From NCBI GenBank assembly GCA_903884185.1, contig CAISDV010000186.1:1-40308 (forward strand): a stretch of 40,308 bases of DNA, written 5' to 3'. This document shows, piece by piece, positions 15,876 to 24,808 of this stretch (positions are counted from its first letter, which is position 1; the number at the start of each line of letters is the position of its first letter). Made by a program: the position numbers and the translations under genes. The DNA comes from an uncultured Chitinophagaceae bacterium (GTDB lineage: Bacteria > Bacteroidota > Bacteroidia > Chitinophagales > Chitinophagaceae). The notes beneath the pieces are model-generated. The model saw nothing but the letters and a program-made list of their open reading frames with translations. It had not been told where the DNA came from and did no database searches.

Positions 15876-17030
15876 TTAATTAAACGCTTCTTTCACTCTT
15901 TCAAAGAAACTCTTATTATTCTTATCGGGCCGTGGCTTGAAGTTCTCGCTGTTATTCAATTTCTCAAGAGCAGCCTTTTCATCTGAATCCAAATGTTGTG
16001 GTGTCCACACATTAACATATACCAACTGGTCGCCTCTTCCATAACCTTGTACTTCGGGGAAACCCTTTGCCTTTAAGCGGAATATTTTTCCACTCTGTGT
16101 GCCGGCAGGTATCTTTATTTTAGCACGGCCATCGATCGTTGGTACTTCTACCGTTGTTCCGAAAGCTGCATCAGGAAAAGAAATATGCAGGTCGTATGCT
16201 ACATTCAATCCATCACGCACTAATTCAGGATGCGGCTCCTCTTCTATTTGGATAATCAGGTCGCCGGGCGCACCGCCACGTTCACCAGCATTGCCTTTTC
16301 CACCCATACTCAACTGCATGCCTTCCTGTACACCTGCAGGAATATCTATTGCAATGGTCTCTTCGCCATAAACCCTTCCTTCACCTTTACATACACCGCA
16401 TTTGGAAGTGATGGTGGAGCCTTCTCCATTACAGGTTGGACAAGTAGTAACCGTTTGCATCTGTCCAAGAAAAGTATTGGTCACTCTTTTTACCTGACCG
16501 CTTCCACCACAGGTACCACAATTCTGTATGCTGCTTTTATCTTTTGCACCGCTACCGCTACAAGTAGTGCAGAGAACATGCTTTTTTACTTTTACATTCT
16601 TGGTAACACCTTTGGCGATCTCTTCATAAGTGAGTTTCATTTTAATGCGGAGATTGCTGCCTCGTTGTCCCCTGGCCCTTGTTGCACCGGCACCACCACG
16701 CCTTCCTCCACCAAAAAAACTACCAAACATATCATCACCAAAAATATCTCCAAAGTGGCTGAAGATATCTTCCATATTTCCTGAACCACTGAAACCGCCT
16801 GTTCCCGGGCCAAATGCCTGGTGGCCAAAACGATCGTATTTAGAACGCTTGTCTGTATCGCTCAAGACTTCATAAGCCTCTGCTGCTTCTTTGAATTTTT
16901 CTTCGGCTGCTTTATCCCCAGGATTGCGATCGGGATGGAATTGCATCGCTACTTTGCGATATGCTTTTTTGATCTCATCAGCAGAAGCGCTTTTGGTAAC
17001 GCCTAATATTTCGTAATAATCTCTCTTCAT
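15876..17030 (-). CDS. dnaJ: Chaperone protein DnaJ (Hsp40)
   Basis: 384 residues with the full type I DnaJ layout: J domain (1-70) with HPD in [10 protein letters not shown], a Gly/Phe-rich linker (about 75-125), four CxxCxGxG zinc repeats ([32 protein letters not shown], about 150-220), and the two C-terminal substrate-binding domains. It stimulates DnaK ATPase and delivers unfolded clients. It follows grpE by 49 bases in the same direction, so the two form an operon, while dnaK itself is outside the window. No CIRCE-type heat-shock operator was found ahead of grpE. Confidence 0.98.
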   Translation of the reverse strand: MKRDYYEILGVTKSASADEIKKAYRKVAMQFHPDRNPGDKAAEEKFKEAAEAYEVLSDTDKRSKYDRFGHQAFGPGTGGFSGSGNMEDIFSHFGDIFGDDMFGSFFGGGRRGGAGATRARGQRGSNLRIKMKLTYEEIAKGVTKNVKVKKHVLCTTCSGSGAKDKSSIQNCGTCGGSGQVKRVTNTFLGQMQTVTTCPTCNGEGSTITSKCGVCKGEGRVYGEETIAIDIPAGVQEGMQLSMGGKGNAGERGGAPGDLIIQIEEEPHPELVRDGLNVAYDLHISFPDAAFGTTVEVPTIDGRAKIKIPAGTQSGKIFRLKAKGFPEVQGYGRGDQLVYVNVWTPQHLDSDEKAALEKLNNSENFKPRPDKNNKSFFERVKEAFN

Positions 17031-17079
17031 AAAATGGGGTGTGATAATATGCTGATACGGTCAGCGTATTATCGAATAA

Positions 17080-17643
17080 TTATTTTCCAACTACAACTTT
17101 TGCAAAACGTATGAGCTTATCGTTCAGGTAATATCCTTTCTGTACTTCATCCAATACCTTTCCTTTTAATGCATCTGTTGGGGCCGGCACTTCAGTAATA
17201 GCTTCGTGTTTTTCTACATCAAAATCCGTATGCATACTTTCCATGGCTTTTACACCCCTGCTTTGCAAAGTGCTGCGGATCTTATTAAACACCAGTTTGA
17301 TACCTTCCTTTTGCAGTTCAATATCATCATTCCCCTCTAATTGTTTCTCTGCGCGGTCGCAATCATCCAATACATCCAGTAAAGAAACAACCACATCTTT
17401 GCCGGCTGTCTGTATCAGTTCTAATCTTTCTTTTGCTGTTCTGCGGCGGAAATTGTCGAATTCAGCCATTAAACGGAGGTATTTGTCTTTTTGCTCATCC
17501 AGGTCGGCCTGTAGTTTATCGGTCTCACTTTCTTCTACGGGGTCGTTCAGATGTGTCTGGCCACCTGCATTTTCGTCAGCATTAATATCCATATTCAGCT
17601 CTTCCGCCAGTTTTTGATGCGTTTCTTTCTGTTTCATACTCAT
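17080..17643 (-). CDS. grpE: Nucleotide exchange factor GrpE
   Basis: 187 residues. An acidic, low-complexity N-terminus (about 1-45) leads into the long dimerising helix (KLQADLDEQKDKYLRLMAEF) and the family signature DNFRRRTAKER; the C-terminal beta domain ends with GYYLNDKLIRFAKVVVG. It promotes ADP/ATP exchange on DnaK. It is the first gene of the grpE-dnaJ pair and is divergent from the RlmI-like gene, the two starts being about 100 bases apart. The ATG at 17643 is followed by another Met two codons later, so the exact start is uncertain by two residues. Confidence 0.97.
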   Translation of the reverse strand: MSMKQKETHQKLAEELNMDINADENAGGQTHLNDPVEESETDKLQADLDEQKDKYLRLMAEFDNFRRRTAKERLELIQTAGKDVVVSLLDVLDDCDRAEKQLEGNDDIELQKEGIKLVFNKIRSTLQSRGVKAMESMHTDFDVEKHEAITEVPAPTDALKGKVLDEVQKGYYLNDKLIRFAKVVVGK

Positions 17644-17729
17644 TTTAGGTATATGCCCTATACAGGCAATTTTTTTGCCAACGCAAAGAAAGGGGATTTT
17701 TTGTCAGGCAGGGCGCAGATGGGGCTGAC

Positions 17730-17737
17730 TATCTTTG
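17730..17737 (+). promoter_or_regulatory. Candidate -7 box of the RlmI-like gene
   Basis: TATCTTTG matches TAnnTTTG exactly and ends only four bases before the ATG at 17742, which would give a leaderless or near-leaderless mRNA. A TTTG at 17700-17703 is 26 bases upstream, a little too far for a standard -33 box. Confidence 0.5.
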
Positions 17738-17741
17738 CAAT

Positions 17742-18917
17742 ATGACAAAAGTGTACCTGAAGCGAAAGATCGCACCCCGTATTGCCAATGGGCATCCCTG
17801 GGTGTATGGCAATGAAACCGAGAAGATAGTGGGTGAAGTGAGGCCTGGCGATATCGTAGAGGTGTATTATTGGGACCAAAAGTTTGCAGGTCGGGGATAT
17901 ATCAACCCTCAATCACAAATATTGGTGCGGCTGTTGACGAGGAAAAAAGAAGAGATCAATGAAGCTTTCTTTTATAACAGGATAATGGAAGCCTGGAATT
18001 ACCGCCGCAAAACGGGTTATACAGAAAATTGCCGGTTGGTATTTGGCGAGGCCGATCTGTTACCGGCTTTGGTGATTGATAAATTCAACGACTATTTTGT
18101 GATACAGACCTTATCAATGGGAATGGATGTTTGGAAGCCCACGATCGTAGATACGCTTGAAAAAATATTCTCACCAAAAGGTATCTATGAAAGAAATGAT
18201 GTGCCTGTAAGAGAGTTGGAGGGTTTGCCTATGCAGAAGGGTTTTCTCTCTGTTCCTTTTGATACGAATATCCTCATTAATGAAAATGGTTTGAAGTTTT
18301 ATGTTGATATTGAGAATGGACAAAAGACCGGTTATTTTTTAGACCAGCAGGATAACCGCCGTGCCATACAACATATTGTAAAAGATGCAGAGGTGCTGGG
18401 TGCATTTACTTATACTGGCACATTTGAAATTCATGCGGCACATTATGGCGCTAAAAAAGTGACAGGAATAGATATTAGTGAAAATGCAGTGGCGCAAGCC
18501 AATCGTAATGCACAGCTCAACGGACTTGATTCTATCTGCACATTTGAAGCAATGAATGCATTTGATGTATTGAAAACATGGGGCAAAGAAAAAAGGCAGT
18601 ATGATGTTGTGATGCTTGACCCACCTGCATTTACCAAGAGCAGGGAAAATATTGAAAAGGCGCTGACAGGATATAAAGAAATTAATTTGAGGGGAATGAA
18701 GTTACTCCGGAGCGGTGGTTTTTTAGTTACATCCAGTTGCACCAATTTAGTACACCCGGGTTTGTTTTTAGAAACGATAGAAGCAGCTGCCAGAGATGCC
18801 GGTAAAAGGATACGGCAGGTATGTTTTAATACTCAATCGGCAGATCATCCGATCGTATGGGGACTCGAGAACACGAATTACTTAAAGTTTCTGATTATAG
18901 AAGTCTCAGATAGATAA
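17742..18917 (+). CDS. Class I SAM-dependent rRNA methyltransferase with PUA domain (RlmI-like)
   Basis: 391 residues. The N-terminal PUA domain (about 1-75: KRKIAPRIANGHPWVYGNE, GDIVEVY) and EEHD-like central part (about 75-185) precede a Rossmann methyltransferase domain. The catalytic-region motif LDPPAFTKS and the SSCTNLV segment are typical of the RlmI family, which makes 5-methylcytosine in 23S rRNA. SAM motif I reads VLGAFTYTGTF, where relatives usually have VLDxFxYTGGF; the missing acidic residue and GGF-to-GTF change are odd but the rest of the fold is intact. It stands alone, divergent from grpE, with a -7 box almost touching its ATG. Confidence 0.9.
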   Translation: MTKVYLKRKIAPRIANGHPWVYGNETEKIVGEVRPGDIVEVYYWDQKFAGRGYINPQSQILVRLLTRKKEEINEAFFYNRIMEAWNYRRKTGYTENCRLVFGEADLLPALVIDKFNDYFVIQTLSMGMDVWKPTIVDTLEKIFSPKGIYERNDVPVRELEGLPMQKGFLSVPFDTNILINENGLKFYVDIENGQKTGYFLDQQDNRRAIQHIVKDAEVLGAFTYTGTFEIHAAHYGAKKVTGIDISENAVAQANRNAQLNGLDSICTFEAMNAFDVLKTWGKEKRQYDVVMLDPPAFTKSRENIEKALTGYKEINLRGMKLLRSGGFLVTSSCTNLVHPGLFLETIEAAARDAGKRIRQVCFNTQSADHPIVWGLENTNYLKFLIIEVSDR

Positions 18918-18938
18918 TCACGAATTTTTTGCTGAGCT

Positions 18939-18970
18939 AACTGGCAACTAGTAACTGGCAACCGGCAACT
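18939..18970. repeat. Short tandem repeat of aactggcaac
   Basis: Two exact copies of aactggcaac (18939-18948 and 18953-18962), separated by tagt, are followed by a partial copy, cggcaact. It lies in the 54-base gap between the RlmI-like gene and the convergent T9SS-domain gene. No terminator is seen. Confidence 0.6.
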
Positions 18971-18971
18971 A

Positions 18972-19313
18972 TTACTTAACAACCTGGAACTTGCCAGACT
19001 CAATGATCTGACCGGCCTTGTCGCGTAATTGAAAGAAATAGAGTCCGCGGGTATATGCATCCAGGTTAAGAGTGATCTTGCTGGTGGTTATTGATAATTC
19101 ATTCATCTTTCTTCCCACACCAAAACTATAAACCTGGAAGGTGTAGGATTTATCAACTACTTCGTGTGAGAATTCAAAATTGATAATGGATGTAGCGGGG
19201 TTGGGATATACCTGTACGATCTTCACCAACTCATCAGGTACGGGCACAGGCTTGTTAAAGCTGCTCACACCAAGAGCGGTTACCAATAAAAAAAGAAGGT
19301 ATACTTTCTTCAT
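18972..19313 (-). CDS. Miniature T9SS type A sorting-domain protein
   Basis: 113 residues. A signal peptide (about 1-19) is followed by a linker of only about 15 residues and then a type A sorting domain starting at VYPNPATSIINFEF and ending YTRGLYFFQLRDKAGQII..KFQVVK, as in TIGR04183. In normal T9SS cargo this domain is the last 70-80 residues of a large secreted protein; here there is no cargo. It would reach the periplasm by Sec and be recognised by the T9SS translocon and PorU-type sortase. It may be a remnant of a longer gene, a decoy or regulator of sorting, or a tiny surface protein. The ATG at 19313 starts a good signal peptide, so it is unlikely to be a simple 3' fragment. Confidence 0.85.
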   Translation of the reverse strand: MKKVYLLFLLVTALGVSSFNKPVPVPDELVKIVQVYPNPATSIINFEFSHEVVDKSYTFQVYSFGVGRKMNELSITTSKITLNLDAYTRGLYFFQLRDKAGQIIESGKFQVVK

Positions 19314-19402
19314 ACATTCGATTACACTGCTAAATTAATTGAAAGATGCCAAGTAGTCCAAAGAAATACTGTTAATATGTTAAAAAAAATCTTACCACAT
19401 CA

Positions 19403-19873
19403 TCATGCGAGGGTTTTTAAAACAGACTCAATTGCTTCAAAGTTGGGCAGGTCTCCTGCATTTGCCAGTATCTCCGCATACTGTAACACTCCTTCGCTGT
19501 CAATTACAAAAGCTGAACGCCTGCTTACTCCTTTCATCCAACCCATGAAGCTATCATAAATGGTTTCATACATGGTAGATGCTTCTTTATTAAAATCGCT
19601 CAGCAAAAGAAAATCAAGTTTCTGCTCTTCTTTGAACCTGGCCAAAGTAGCGGGTGCATCAACAGAGATACCCAAGACCACTGCATCCGCTGTATTGTAA
19701 AATGCCATATTATCTCTTACACTGCATAATTCTTTTGTGCAAACCCCTGTAAATGCCAGTGGGAAGAATAGCAATACTACTTTTTGCCCTTTGTAATCGC
19801 TGAGTGTGACCTTATTCTTTGCTGAATCATACAAAGTAAAATCCGGTGCGGGTTTGCCAATTTCGATCTTCAT
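19403..19873 (-). CDS. Peroxiredoxin (thiol peroxidase, PrxQ/BCP- or AhpE-like)
   Basis: 156 residues with thioredoxin fold. The peroxidatic site is FPLAFTGVCTKELC (37-50): Pro38, Thr42 and Cys45 make the PxxxTxxC triad and Cys50 lies five residues later, the spacing of the resolving Cys in many BCP/PrxQ enzymes. The catalytic Arg is probably in SRRSAF near residue 118. It reduces H2O2 or organic peroxides in the cytoplasm, using thioredoxin-like donors. No signal peptide. It stands alone between the T9SS-domain gene and the divergent aquaporin gene. Confidence 0.93.
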   Translation of the reverse strand: MKIEIGKPAPDFTLYDSAKNKVTLSDYKGQKVVLLFFPLAFTGVCTKELCSVRDNMAFYNTADAVVLGISVDAPATLARFKEEQKLDFLLLSDFNKEASTMYETIYDSFMGWMKGVSRRSAFVIDSEGVLQYAEILANAGDLPNFEAIESVLKTLA

Positions 19874-20000
19874 CTTTTTGTTTTAGTGCCTTAGGTGGCT
19901 TTGTGGAAAATATGTGCCAGCAAAATACATTAAAATACTTTTACATCTCAACATAATGGCTATTTTGTATTATTGTTAAACAACCAAAATTTTCTTGCTT

Positions 20001-20618
20001 ATGAAAAAGTACATTGTAGAATTCATTGGCACTTTTTTTCTTGTGCTAACTGTTTGCATGGCTGGCAGCAAAGCCGGTGAAATGGCCCCCATAGCTATTG
20101 GTGGCGCCTTAATGGTGATGGTATATGCGGGAGGCTATATCTCAGGTGGGCATTATAATCCAGCAGTATCTTTTGCAGTCTGGATCCGTGGCAAACTCAG
20201 TCTTACCGAAATGATCAGTTATTGGGTAGTGCAGCTGGCCGGTGGTGTAGCAGCAGCTTTATTGGCACAACATGTATTTGATTATATAGTTGTACCACAT
20301 GATCCTATTGGCAAAACCGCCATAATAGCCGAAGCAATTGGAACATTTGCATTGGCGTTTGTAGTTTTGAATGTTGCCACCTCACAAAAAACATCAGGCA
20401 ATAGTAATTATGGGCTTGCCATAGGTTTTACGGTTACTGTGATGGCTTATACGCTTGGCCCGGTAAGTGGTGGCGCTTTTAATCCTGCAGTAGCGCTTGG
20501 TAATACAGTGTTTGGAGGATTTTACTGGAATGAATTATGGATGTATGTGATAGGCACTTTGGCCGGTGCAGCATTGGCCGGGCTGCTCTATAATTATCTG
20601 AAACCGGATACCGATTAA
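20001..20618 (+). CDS. Aquaporin / MIP family channel lacking the selectivity-filter Arg
   Basis: 205 residues from the ATG at 20001 (a TTG six bases upstream is unlikely). It has six membrane helices and the two half-helix NPA motifs, HYNPAVSFAV (NPA at 53-55) and AFNPAVALG (161-163). In AqpZ and GlpF the second NPA is followed by an Arg that forms the ar/R filter; here residue 164 is Val, so the pore may be wider or differently selective. It should conduct water or small neutral solutes across the inner membrane. Length is slightly below the 230 residues typical of AqpZ. The gene is monocistronic and ends at a strong bidirectional terminator. Confidence 0.92.
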   Translation: MKKYIVEFIGTFFLVLTVCMAGSKAGEMAPIAIGGALMVMVYAGGYISGGHYNPAVSFAVWIRGKLSLTEMISYWVVQLAGGVAAALLAQHVFDYIVVPHDPIGKTAIIAEAIGTFALAFVVLNVATSQKTSGNSNYGLAIGFTVTVMAYTLGPVSGGAFNPAVALGNTVFGGFYWNELWMYVIGTLAGAALAGLLYNYLKPDTD

Positions 20619-20636
20619 ACGAATAAAATAATTTTT

Positions 20637-20670
20637 AAAAAGGATATTCCCTGTGGAATATCCTTTTTTT
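20637..20670. terminator. Bidirectional Rho-independent terminator
   Basis: aaaaaggatattcc (20637-20650), loop ctgt, then ggaatatcctttttt: a near-perfect 14-bp stem with a T-run on either strand. It ends both the aquaporin gene (plus strand) and the surface-glycan operon (minus strand), whose last stop codon touches its edge at 20669. Confidence 0.92.
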
Positions 20671-21607
20671 ATTGAATGAATTTTGTATAAGCCCGCTCAC
20701 CCCAGTAGGTATAATTTTTATTTTCGAGTGCTGTGCCAATCAATACTGAATGAATAAACCCATTTCTTTCTACCTGTACCGTATGGAATATTTTTTTTTC
20801 CGGATTATCAACAAAAAAGAAATTGACCTGGTTTTTGCTTGAGGAGAATTGCTGCACACTGTCCTGCCTGTTGATATGAAAAGGAAAATATGCCGACAGG
20901 TCTTTCATCATCAGGTGGCTTCGGTACCAGGTTCCACCAGTAGGCGTCACGAGCGGTTTGCCATTATAGATCACTACACTGTCGTTGTATGCAAATACTG
21001 TTAAATGATGTGATGGGAATGCTTTGATCCAATCAGTAAATTTTTGGGTGAAGCTGGAATCATATCCATAATCGCTGTCAAGGAAACTGATGCGTTCTAC
21101 TTTTGAAGGTATCTGTTCTTTTGACTGGATATATCCTAATACAAAAGAACCTCCACCACTATGTCCATTCAGGTGGAGCCAATATTTTTTTAGAGAAAGT
21201 ACTTGTGAGATGGTGTCAACGATCTTAGGTATCAGGTCTGTATAATCAGGATGGGTCTTTTTCCATTGTGGCCATGCTTTCAGGTCATTCTCCAGGTAAA
21301 CCACAATAATATTTTCATCAGAGCTGCTGTTTCTCACAAATGCCGCCTGTGCTGCTATATGCTGTATATCAAAATGCCAGTCATCTCCTTCTTTTAATAT
21401 TTTCCCCATCGTTTGGGCAGTTGTATTCCCATTGGGTAATGCGAATAGAATGAGTTGGGTATTTTTTTTTGAAGAGAAATCTTTCGGATAGCTAACAGTA
21501 AGCGTAACATCATTTCTGAAACGGAAACTGAATACAGAATCCCGTGAAGCGAATGAATGCTGCGCTATAAGTGATACAACAAATAATATTGGTAAAACTT
21601 TTCTCAT
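20669..21607 (-). CDS. Exported alpha/beta-hydrolase-fold protein, function unknown
   Basis: 312 residues from the ATG at 21607; an upstream start would only add residues overlapping rmlD. Residues 1-20 are a signal peptide (VLPILFVVSLIAQHSFA). LNGHSGGGSFVLGYI has the G-x-S-x-G nucleophile elbow of alpha/beta hydrolases, with LDSDYGYD later as a possible acid site and a His in the C-terminal FIHSVLIG. It may be a periplasmic esterase. It overlaps the rmlD stop by one base (TAATG), so it is the last gene of the nucleotide-sugar operon and might remove or add acyl groups on its glycan; that is inference. Confidence 0.75.
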   Translation of the reverse strand: MRKVLPILFVVSLIAQHSFASRDSVFSFRFRNDVTLTVSYPKDFSSKKNTQLILFALPNGNTTAQTMGKILKEGDDWHFDIQHIAAQAAFVRNSSSDENIIVVYLENDLKAWPQWKKTHPDYTDLIPKIVDTISQVLSLKKYWLHLNGHSGGGSFVLGYIQSKEQIPSKVERISFLDSDYGYDSSFTQKFTDWIKAFPSHHLTVFAYNDSVVIYNGKPLVTPTGGTWYRSHLMMKDLSAYFPFHINRQDSVQQFSSSKNQVNFFFVDNPEKKIFHTVQVERNGFIHSVLIGTALENKNYTYWGERAYTKFIQ

Positions 21608-22488
21608 TACTGCGAAGCTGTTATTTTTTGCAGGCAATCTTTTAAACTAAGTTTCCAGTCTCTCAGCTCTATACCAAAATCACCAACAATTTTTTGTTTA
21701 TCCAGTACAGAATAGTGTGGACGTTTGGCAGGTGTGGGATAGGCTATGGTTGGAACGGGCATTAGCCGACAATTCAATCCTGCCATTGACTTAATGGCAA
21801 CTGCAAAGTCGTACCAGGAAATAATTCCATCATTACTGAAATGATAGAGACCATATTTGGGGTTTGATCCAGATAGTTGGTTGATCATTTTCATAATAGC
21901 CTGTGCAAGGTCTGCTGCATAGGTAGGTGATCCTATTTGATCGTTCACAACGCTGATCTCTTCCTTTTCCTTCATCAGCCGTAACATCGTCTTTACAAAA
22001 TTATTTCCAAAGGGGCTATATATCCAGGAAGAGCGGATAATGACCGTTTCTTTGCAATTTTGTAAAGCGGCTATTTCACCTTGCTGTTTTGAGTAGCCAT
22101 AATAATTGATGGGATCAGTGGGATGATCTGTTGGATACGGCGCTTTCCCTTTTCCATCAAAAACATAATCAGTAGAGATCGTAATCAATTTACAATTCAC
22201 TAAAGAACATGCTTCTGCAATCGCGCCAACCGATTCTGCATTGATCGTATATGCCTGTGCTTTTTCTGATTCAGCTTTATCAACTGCAGTATAAGCAGCA
22301 CAGTTAATAAAATATTGTGGCTTGTGTTTTTGAATGAATGGGGGGATAGTTTCGGGTTTACTAAGATCGAGTTCTTCTTTGCCTGTGAATACAAAGTCAA
22401 AGTCGCCCGAAAATGAAGAGTGCAATTGCTCTAATTCCCGGCCAAGCTGGCCATTTTTTCCCGTAACAATGATCAATGGCCTTGCCAT
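21607..22488 (-). CDS. rfbD: dTDP-4-dehydrorhamnose reductase
   Basis: 293 residues, a short-chain dehydrogenase/reductase of the RmlD family. The NAD(P)-binding loop is VTGKNGQLGREL, followed by DYVFDGKGKAPY and YGYSKQQGE with the catalytic Tyr and Lys. Usually it makes dTDP-L-rhamnose from dTDP-4-dehydrorhamnose. The rfbA, rfbB and rfbC genes are not in the window, so the rest of that pathway must lie elsewhere, or this enzyme reduces another 4-keto sugar. It lies 19 bases after the decarboxylase gene in the surface-glycan operon. Confidence 0.92.
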   Translation of the reverse strand: MARPLIIVTGKNGQLGRELEQLHSSFSGDFDFVFTGKEELDLSKPETIPPFIQKHKPQYFINCAAYTAVDKAESEKAQAYTINAESVGAIAEACSLVNCKLITISTDYVFDGKGKAPYPTDHPTDPINYYGYSKQQGEIAALQNCKETVIIRSSWIYSPFGNNFVKTMLRLMKEKEEISVVNDQIGSPTYAADLAQAIMKMINQLSGSNPKYGLYHFSNDGIISWYDFAVAIKSMAGLNCRLMPVPTIAYPTPAKRPHYSVLDKQKIVGDFGIELRDWKLSLKDCLQKITASQ

Positions 22489-22507
22489 AAATGAATTTTA
22501 ACTGGTC

Positions 22508-23488
22508 TTATTTGCTTTTAAACTCTTTAGGCAATTTATAAAGTTCTTCCTTGGGCAATGACTTAAAATATTTGTATGTTTTTTTCAAGCCCTCAGCCCT
22601 GTCTACCAAAGGTTGCCAGCCCAGTATTTCCTTTGCTTTGGTGATATCAGGTTGTCTCTGTTTAGGGTCATCAGCCGGCAAAGGTTTATAAATTATTTTC
22701 ACATTAGATTCGGTCAATTTTAAAACTTCTTCGGCAAAATCTTTCAATGATATTTCATTGGGGTTCCCTATGTTCACAGGCAAATGATAATCACTCAGCA
22801 ACAAACGATAGATACCATCTATCAGATCATCTACATAACAAAAACTTCTTGTTTGGCTACCATCTCCAAAAACTGTAAGGTCCTCACCCCTCAATGCCTG
22901 TCCTATAAATGCAGGTAATGCCCTGCCATCGTTCAAACGCATACGCGGGCCATAGGTATTGAAAATGCGTACGATCCTGGTTTCTATATGATGAAAGCTG
23001 TGATAGGCCATGGTAATAGATTCCATGAATCTTTTGGCCTCATCATATACTCCACGCGGGCCAACAGGGTTCACATTCCCCCAGTATTCTTCTGTTTGAG
23101 GATGTACCAGTGGATCGCCATATACTTCACTTGTGGAAGCCACTAATATTCGCGCTCCTTTTTCTTTTGCCAATCCCATACAGTTATGTGTGCCTAGCGC
23201 TCCTACTTTTAATGTTTGTATGGGGATCTTTAAATAATCGATGGGGCTGGCGGGTGAAGCAAAATGGAGTATAAAATCAAGGTCACCATTAATATGTATG
23301 AACTTTGTTACATCATGGTGATAATATTCAAATTGTTCAAGAGGAAAAAGATGTTCTATATTTTTAATGTCGCCGGTGATGAGGTTATCCATTCCTATAA
23401 CACGATATCCTTCTGCAATAAATTTATCACATAGATGAGAGCCTAAAAATCCTGCGGCGCCAGTGATCAAGACCCTTTTTCTTTTCAT
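22508..23488 (-). CDS. UDP-glucuronate decarboxylase / UDP-xylose synthase-like epimerase-dehydratase
   Basis: 326 residues of extended SDR fold. The NAD loop is [14 protein letters not shown]; the [19 protein letters not shown] segment and the SEVYGDP / YDEAKRF catalytic stretch are characteristic of UXS enzymes, which convert UDP-glucuronate to UDP-xylose. [19 protein letters not shown] is the substrate-binding Arg region. It has no membrane anchor, as usual in bacteria. It lies 12 bases after the UDP-glucose dehydrogenase gene, whose product is its substrate, so the UDP-Glc to UDP-GlcA to UDP-Xyl route is complete in one operon. Confidence 0.9.
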   Translation of the reverse strand: MKRKRVLITGAAGFLGSHLCDKFIAEGYRVIGMDNLITGDIKNIEHLFPLEQFEYYHHDVTKFIHINGDLDFILHFASPASPIDYLKIPIQTLKVGALGTHNCMGLAKEKGARILVASTSEVYGDPLVHPQTEEYWGNVNPVGPRGVYDEAKRFMESITMAYHSFHHIETRIVRIFNTYGPRMRLNDGRALPAFIGQALRGEDLTVFGDGSQTRSFCYVDDLIDGIYRLLLSDYHLPVNIGNPNEISLKDFAEEVLKLTESNVKIIYKPLPADDPKQRQPDITKAKEILGWQPLVDRAEGLKKTYKYFKSLPKEELYKLPKEFKSK

Positions 23489-23500
23489 AAATAAATGGGT

Positions 23501-24802
23501 TTATGGCCTGCCGATACTTTCGTAATGATATCCGAGATGCCTGAGTTGTTTTACTTCAAAAAGGTTGCGCCCATCAAAAATAATTTTATTCTTAAGTTTA
23601 TTACTGATCAGTTCAAAGTCGGGTGTCCGGAATTCGCTCCATTCTGTTGCGATGATCAGTGCATCAGCATTATGTAAAGCATCATATTGGCTTTCAGCAT
23701 AACTGATCTTATCTCCAATTGTTTTTTTTACATTAGACATAGCTTCAGGGTCATATGCCGAAATAGTAGCCCCGGCAGCAATTAATGCATCAATCAAATA
23801 CAAAGCGGGTGCTTCTCTTATATCATCTGTATTAGGCTTAAAAGCCAGTCCCCATAATGCAAAATGTTTGTCCTTCAGATTATTCTTGAAATAATCACTT
23901 ATTTTAGGAAGGAGGTGCAACTTTTGCTTTTGGTTCACCGAATCCACTGCTTTCAAAATCTGAAAGTCATAGCCAATTTCTTCAGATGACATCACTAAAG
24001 CCTGCACATCTTTTGGAAAGCAACTTCCGCCATAACCTATGCCAGGGAATAAGAATCTTTTCCCTATTCTTTCATCACTACCAATACCCCGGCGCACCAT
24101 ATCAACATCAGCGCCCATTCTTTCGCAGAGCTGGGCAATTTCATTCATGAATGAAATTTTTGTTGCCAGGAATGAATTAGCTGCATACTTTGTAAGCTCA
24201 GCACTTTTTTCATCCATATAAATAACCGGGTTGCCCTGCCTTACAAATGGGGAATATAAATCACCCATTACTTTTCTTGCACGCTCAGAGGATGTTCCGA
24301 TCACAACCCTGTCCGGCTTCATAAAATCATCCACAGCTACCCCCTCACGTAAAAATTCAGGGTTGCTTACAACGTCAAATTCTTTTTTATAATTTTTAGT
24401 GATCGCAAGGCGAACTTTTTCAGCTGTCCCCACAGGTACAGTACTTTTATCAACGATCACAGTATAATCCTTTAATATCTTTCCAAGGCTGTCAGCAACA
24501 CCCAGCACATAACGCAGGTCAGCATTCCCATCTTCTCCAGGTGGTGTTGGAAGGGCCAAGAAAATAATAGCTGCATCTTCCGTTCCTTCTGCTAAATCAG
24601 TTGTGAATCGCAAACGCCCCTCTTTCAGGTTACGCAAAAACAATTTTTCCAGGCCGGGCTCATAAATGGTAATGCCCCCATTAGATAATTTAGCTATTTT
24701 ATCAGCATCAATATCAATACAAGTGACATGGTTACCCGTTTCTGCAAAACATGTTCCTGTCACCAATCCAACATAACCTGTTCCAACAACTGCAATTCTC
24801 AT
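23501..24802 (-). CDS. ugd: UDP-glucose 6-dehydrogenase
   Basis: 433 residues, family-typical. The NAD-binding motif is VVGTGYVGLVTG at the N-terminus; the catalytic Cys is in GYGGSCFPKD, with the conserved Asn/Lys helix TKYAANSFLATKISFMNE ahead of it; the C-terminal domain carries WGLAFKPNTDDIREAPA. It oxidises UDP-glucose twice to UDP-glucuronate with two NAD+. It lies 6 bases after the DegT aminotransferase gene. Together with the downstream decarboxylase it supplies uronate and pentose donors for surface polysaccharide. Confidence 0.96.
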   Translation of the reverse strand: MRIAVVGTGYVGLVTGTCFAETGNHVTCIDIDADKIAKLSNGGITIYEPGLEKLFLRNLKEGRLRFTTDLAEGTEDAAIIFLALPTPPGEDGNADLRYVLGVADSLGKILKDYTVIVDKSTVPVGTAEKVRLAITKNYKKEFDVVSNPEFLREGVAVDDFMKPDRVVIGTSSERARKVMGDLYSPFVRQGNPVIYMDEKSAELTKYAANSFLATKISFMNEIAQLCERMGADVDMVRRGIGSDERIGKRFLFPGIGYGGSCFPKDVQALVMSSEEIGYDFQILKAVDSVNQKQKLHLLPKISDYFKNNLKDKHFALWGLAFKPNTDDIREAPALYLIDALIAAGATISAYDPEAMSNVKKTIGDKISYAESQYDALHNADALIIATEWSEFRTPDFELISNKLKNKIIFDGRNLFEVKQLRHLGYHYESIGRP

Positions 24803-24808
24803 GACTGA

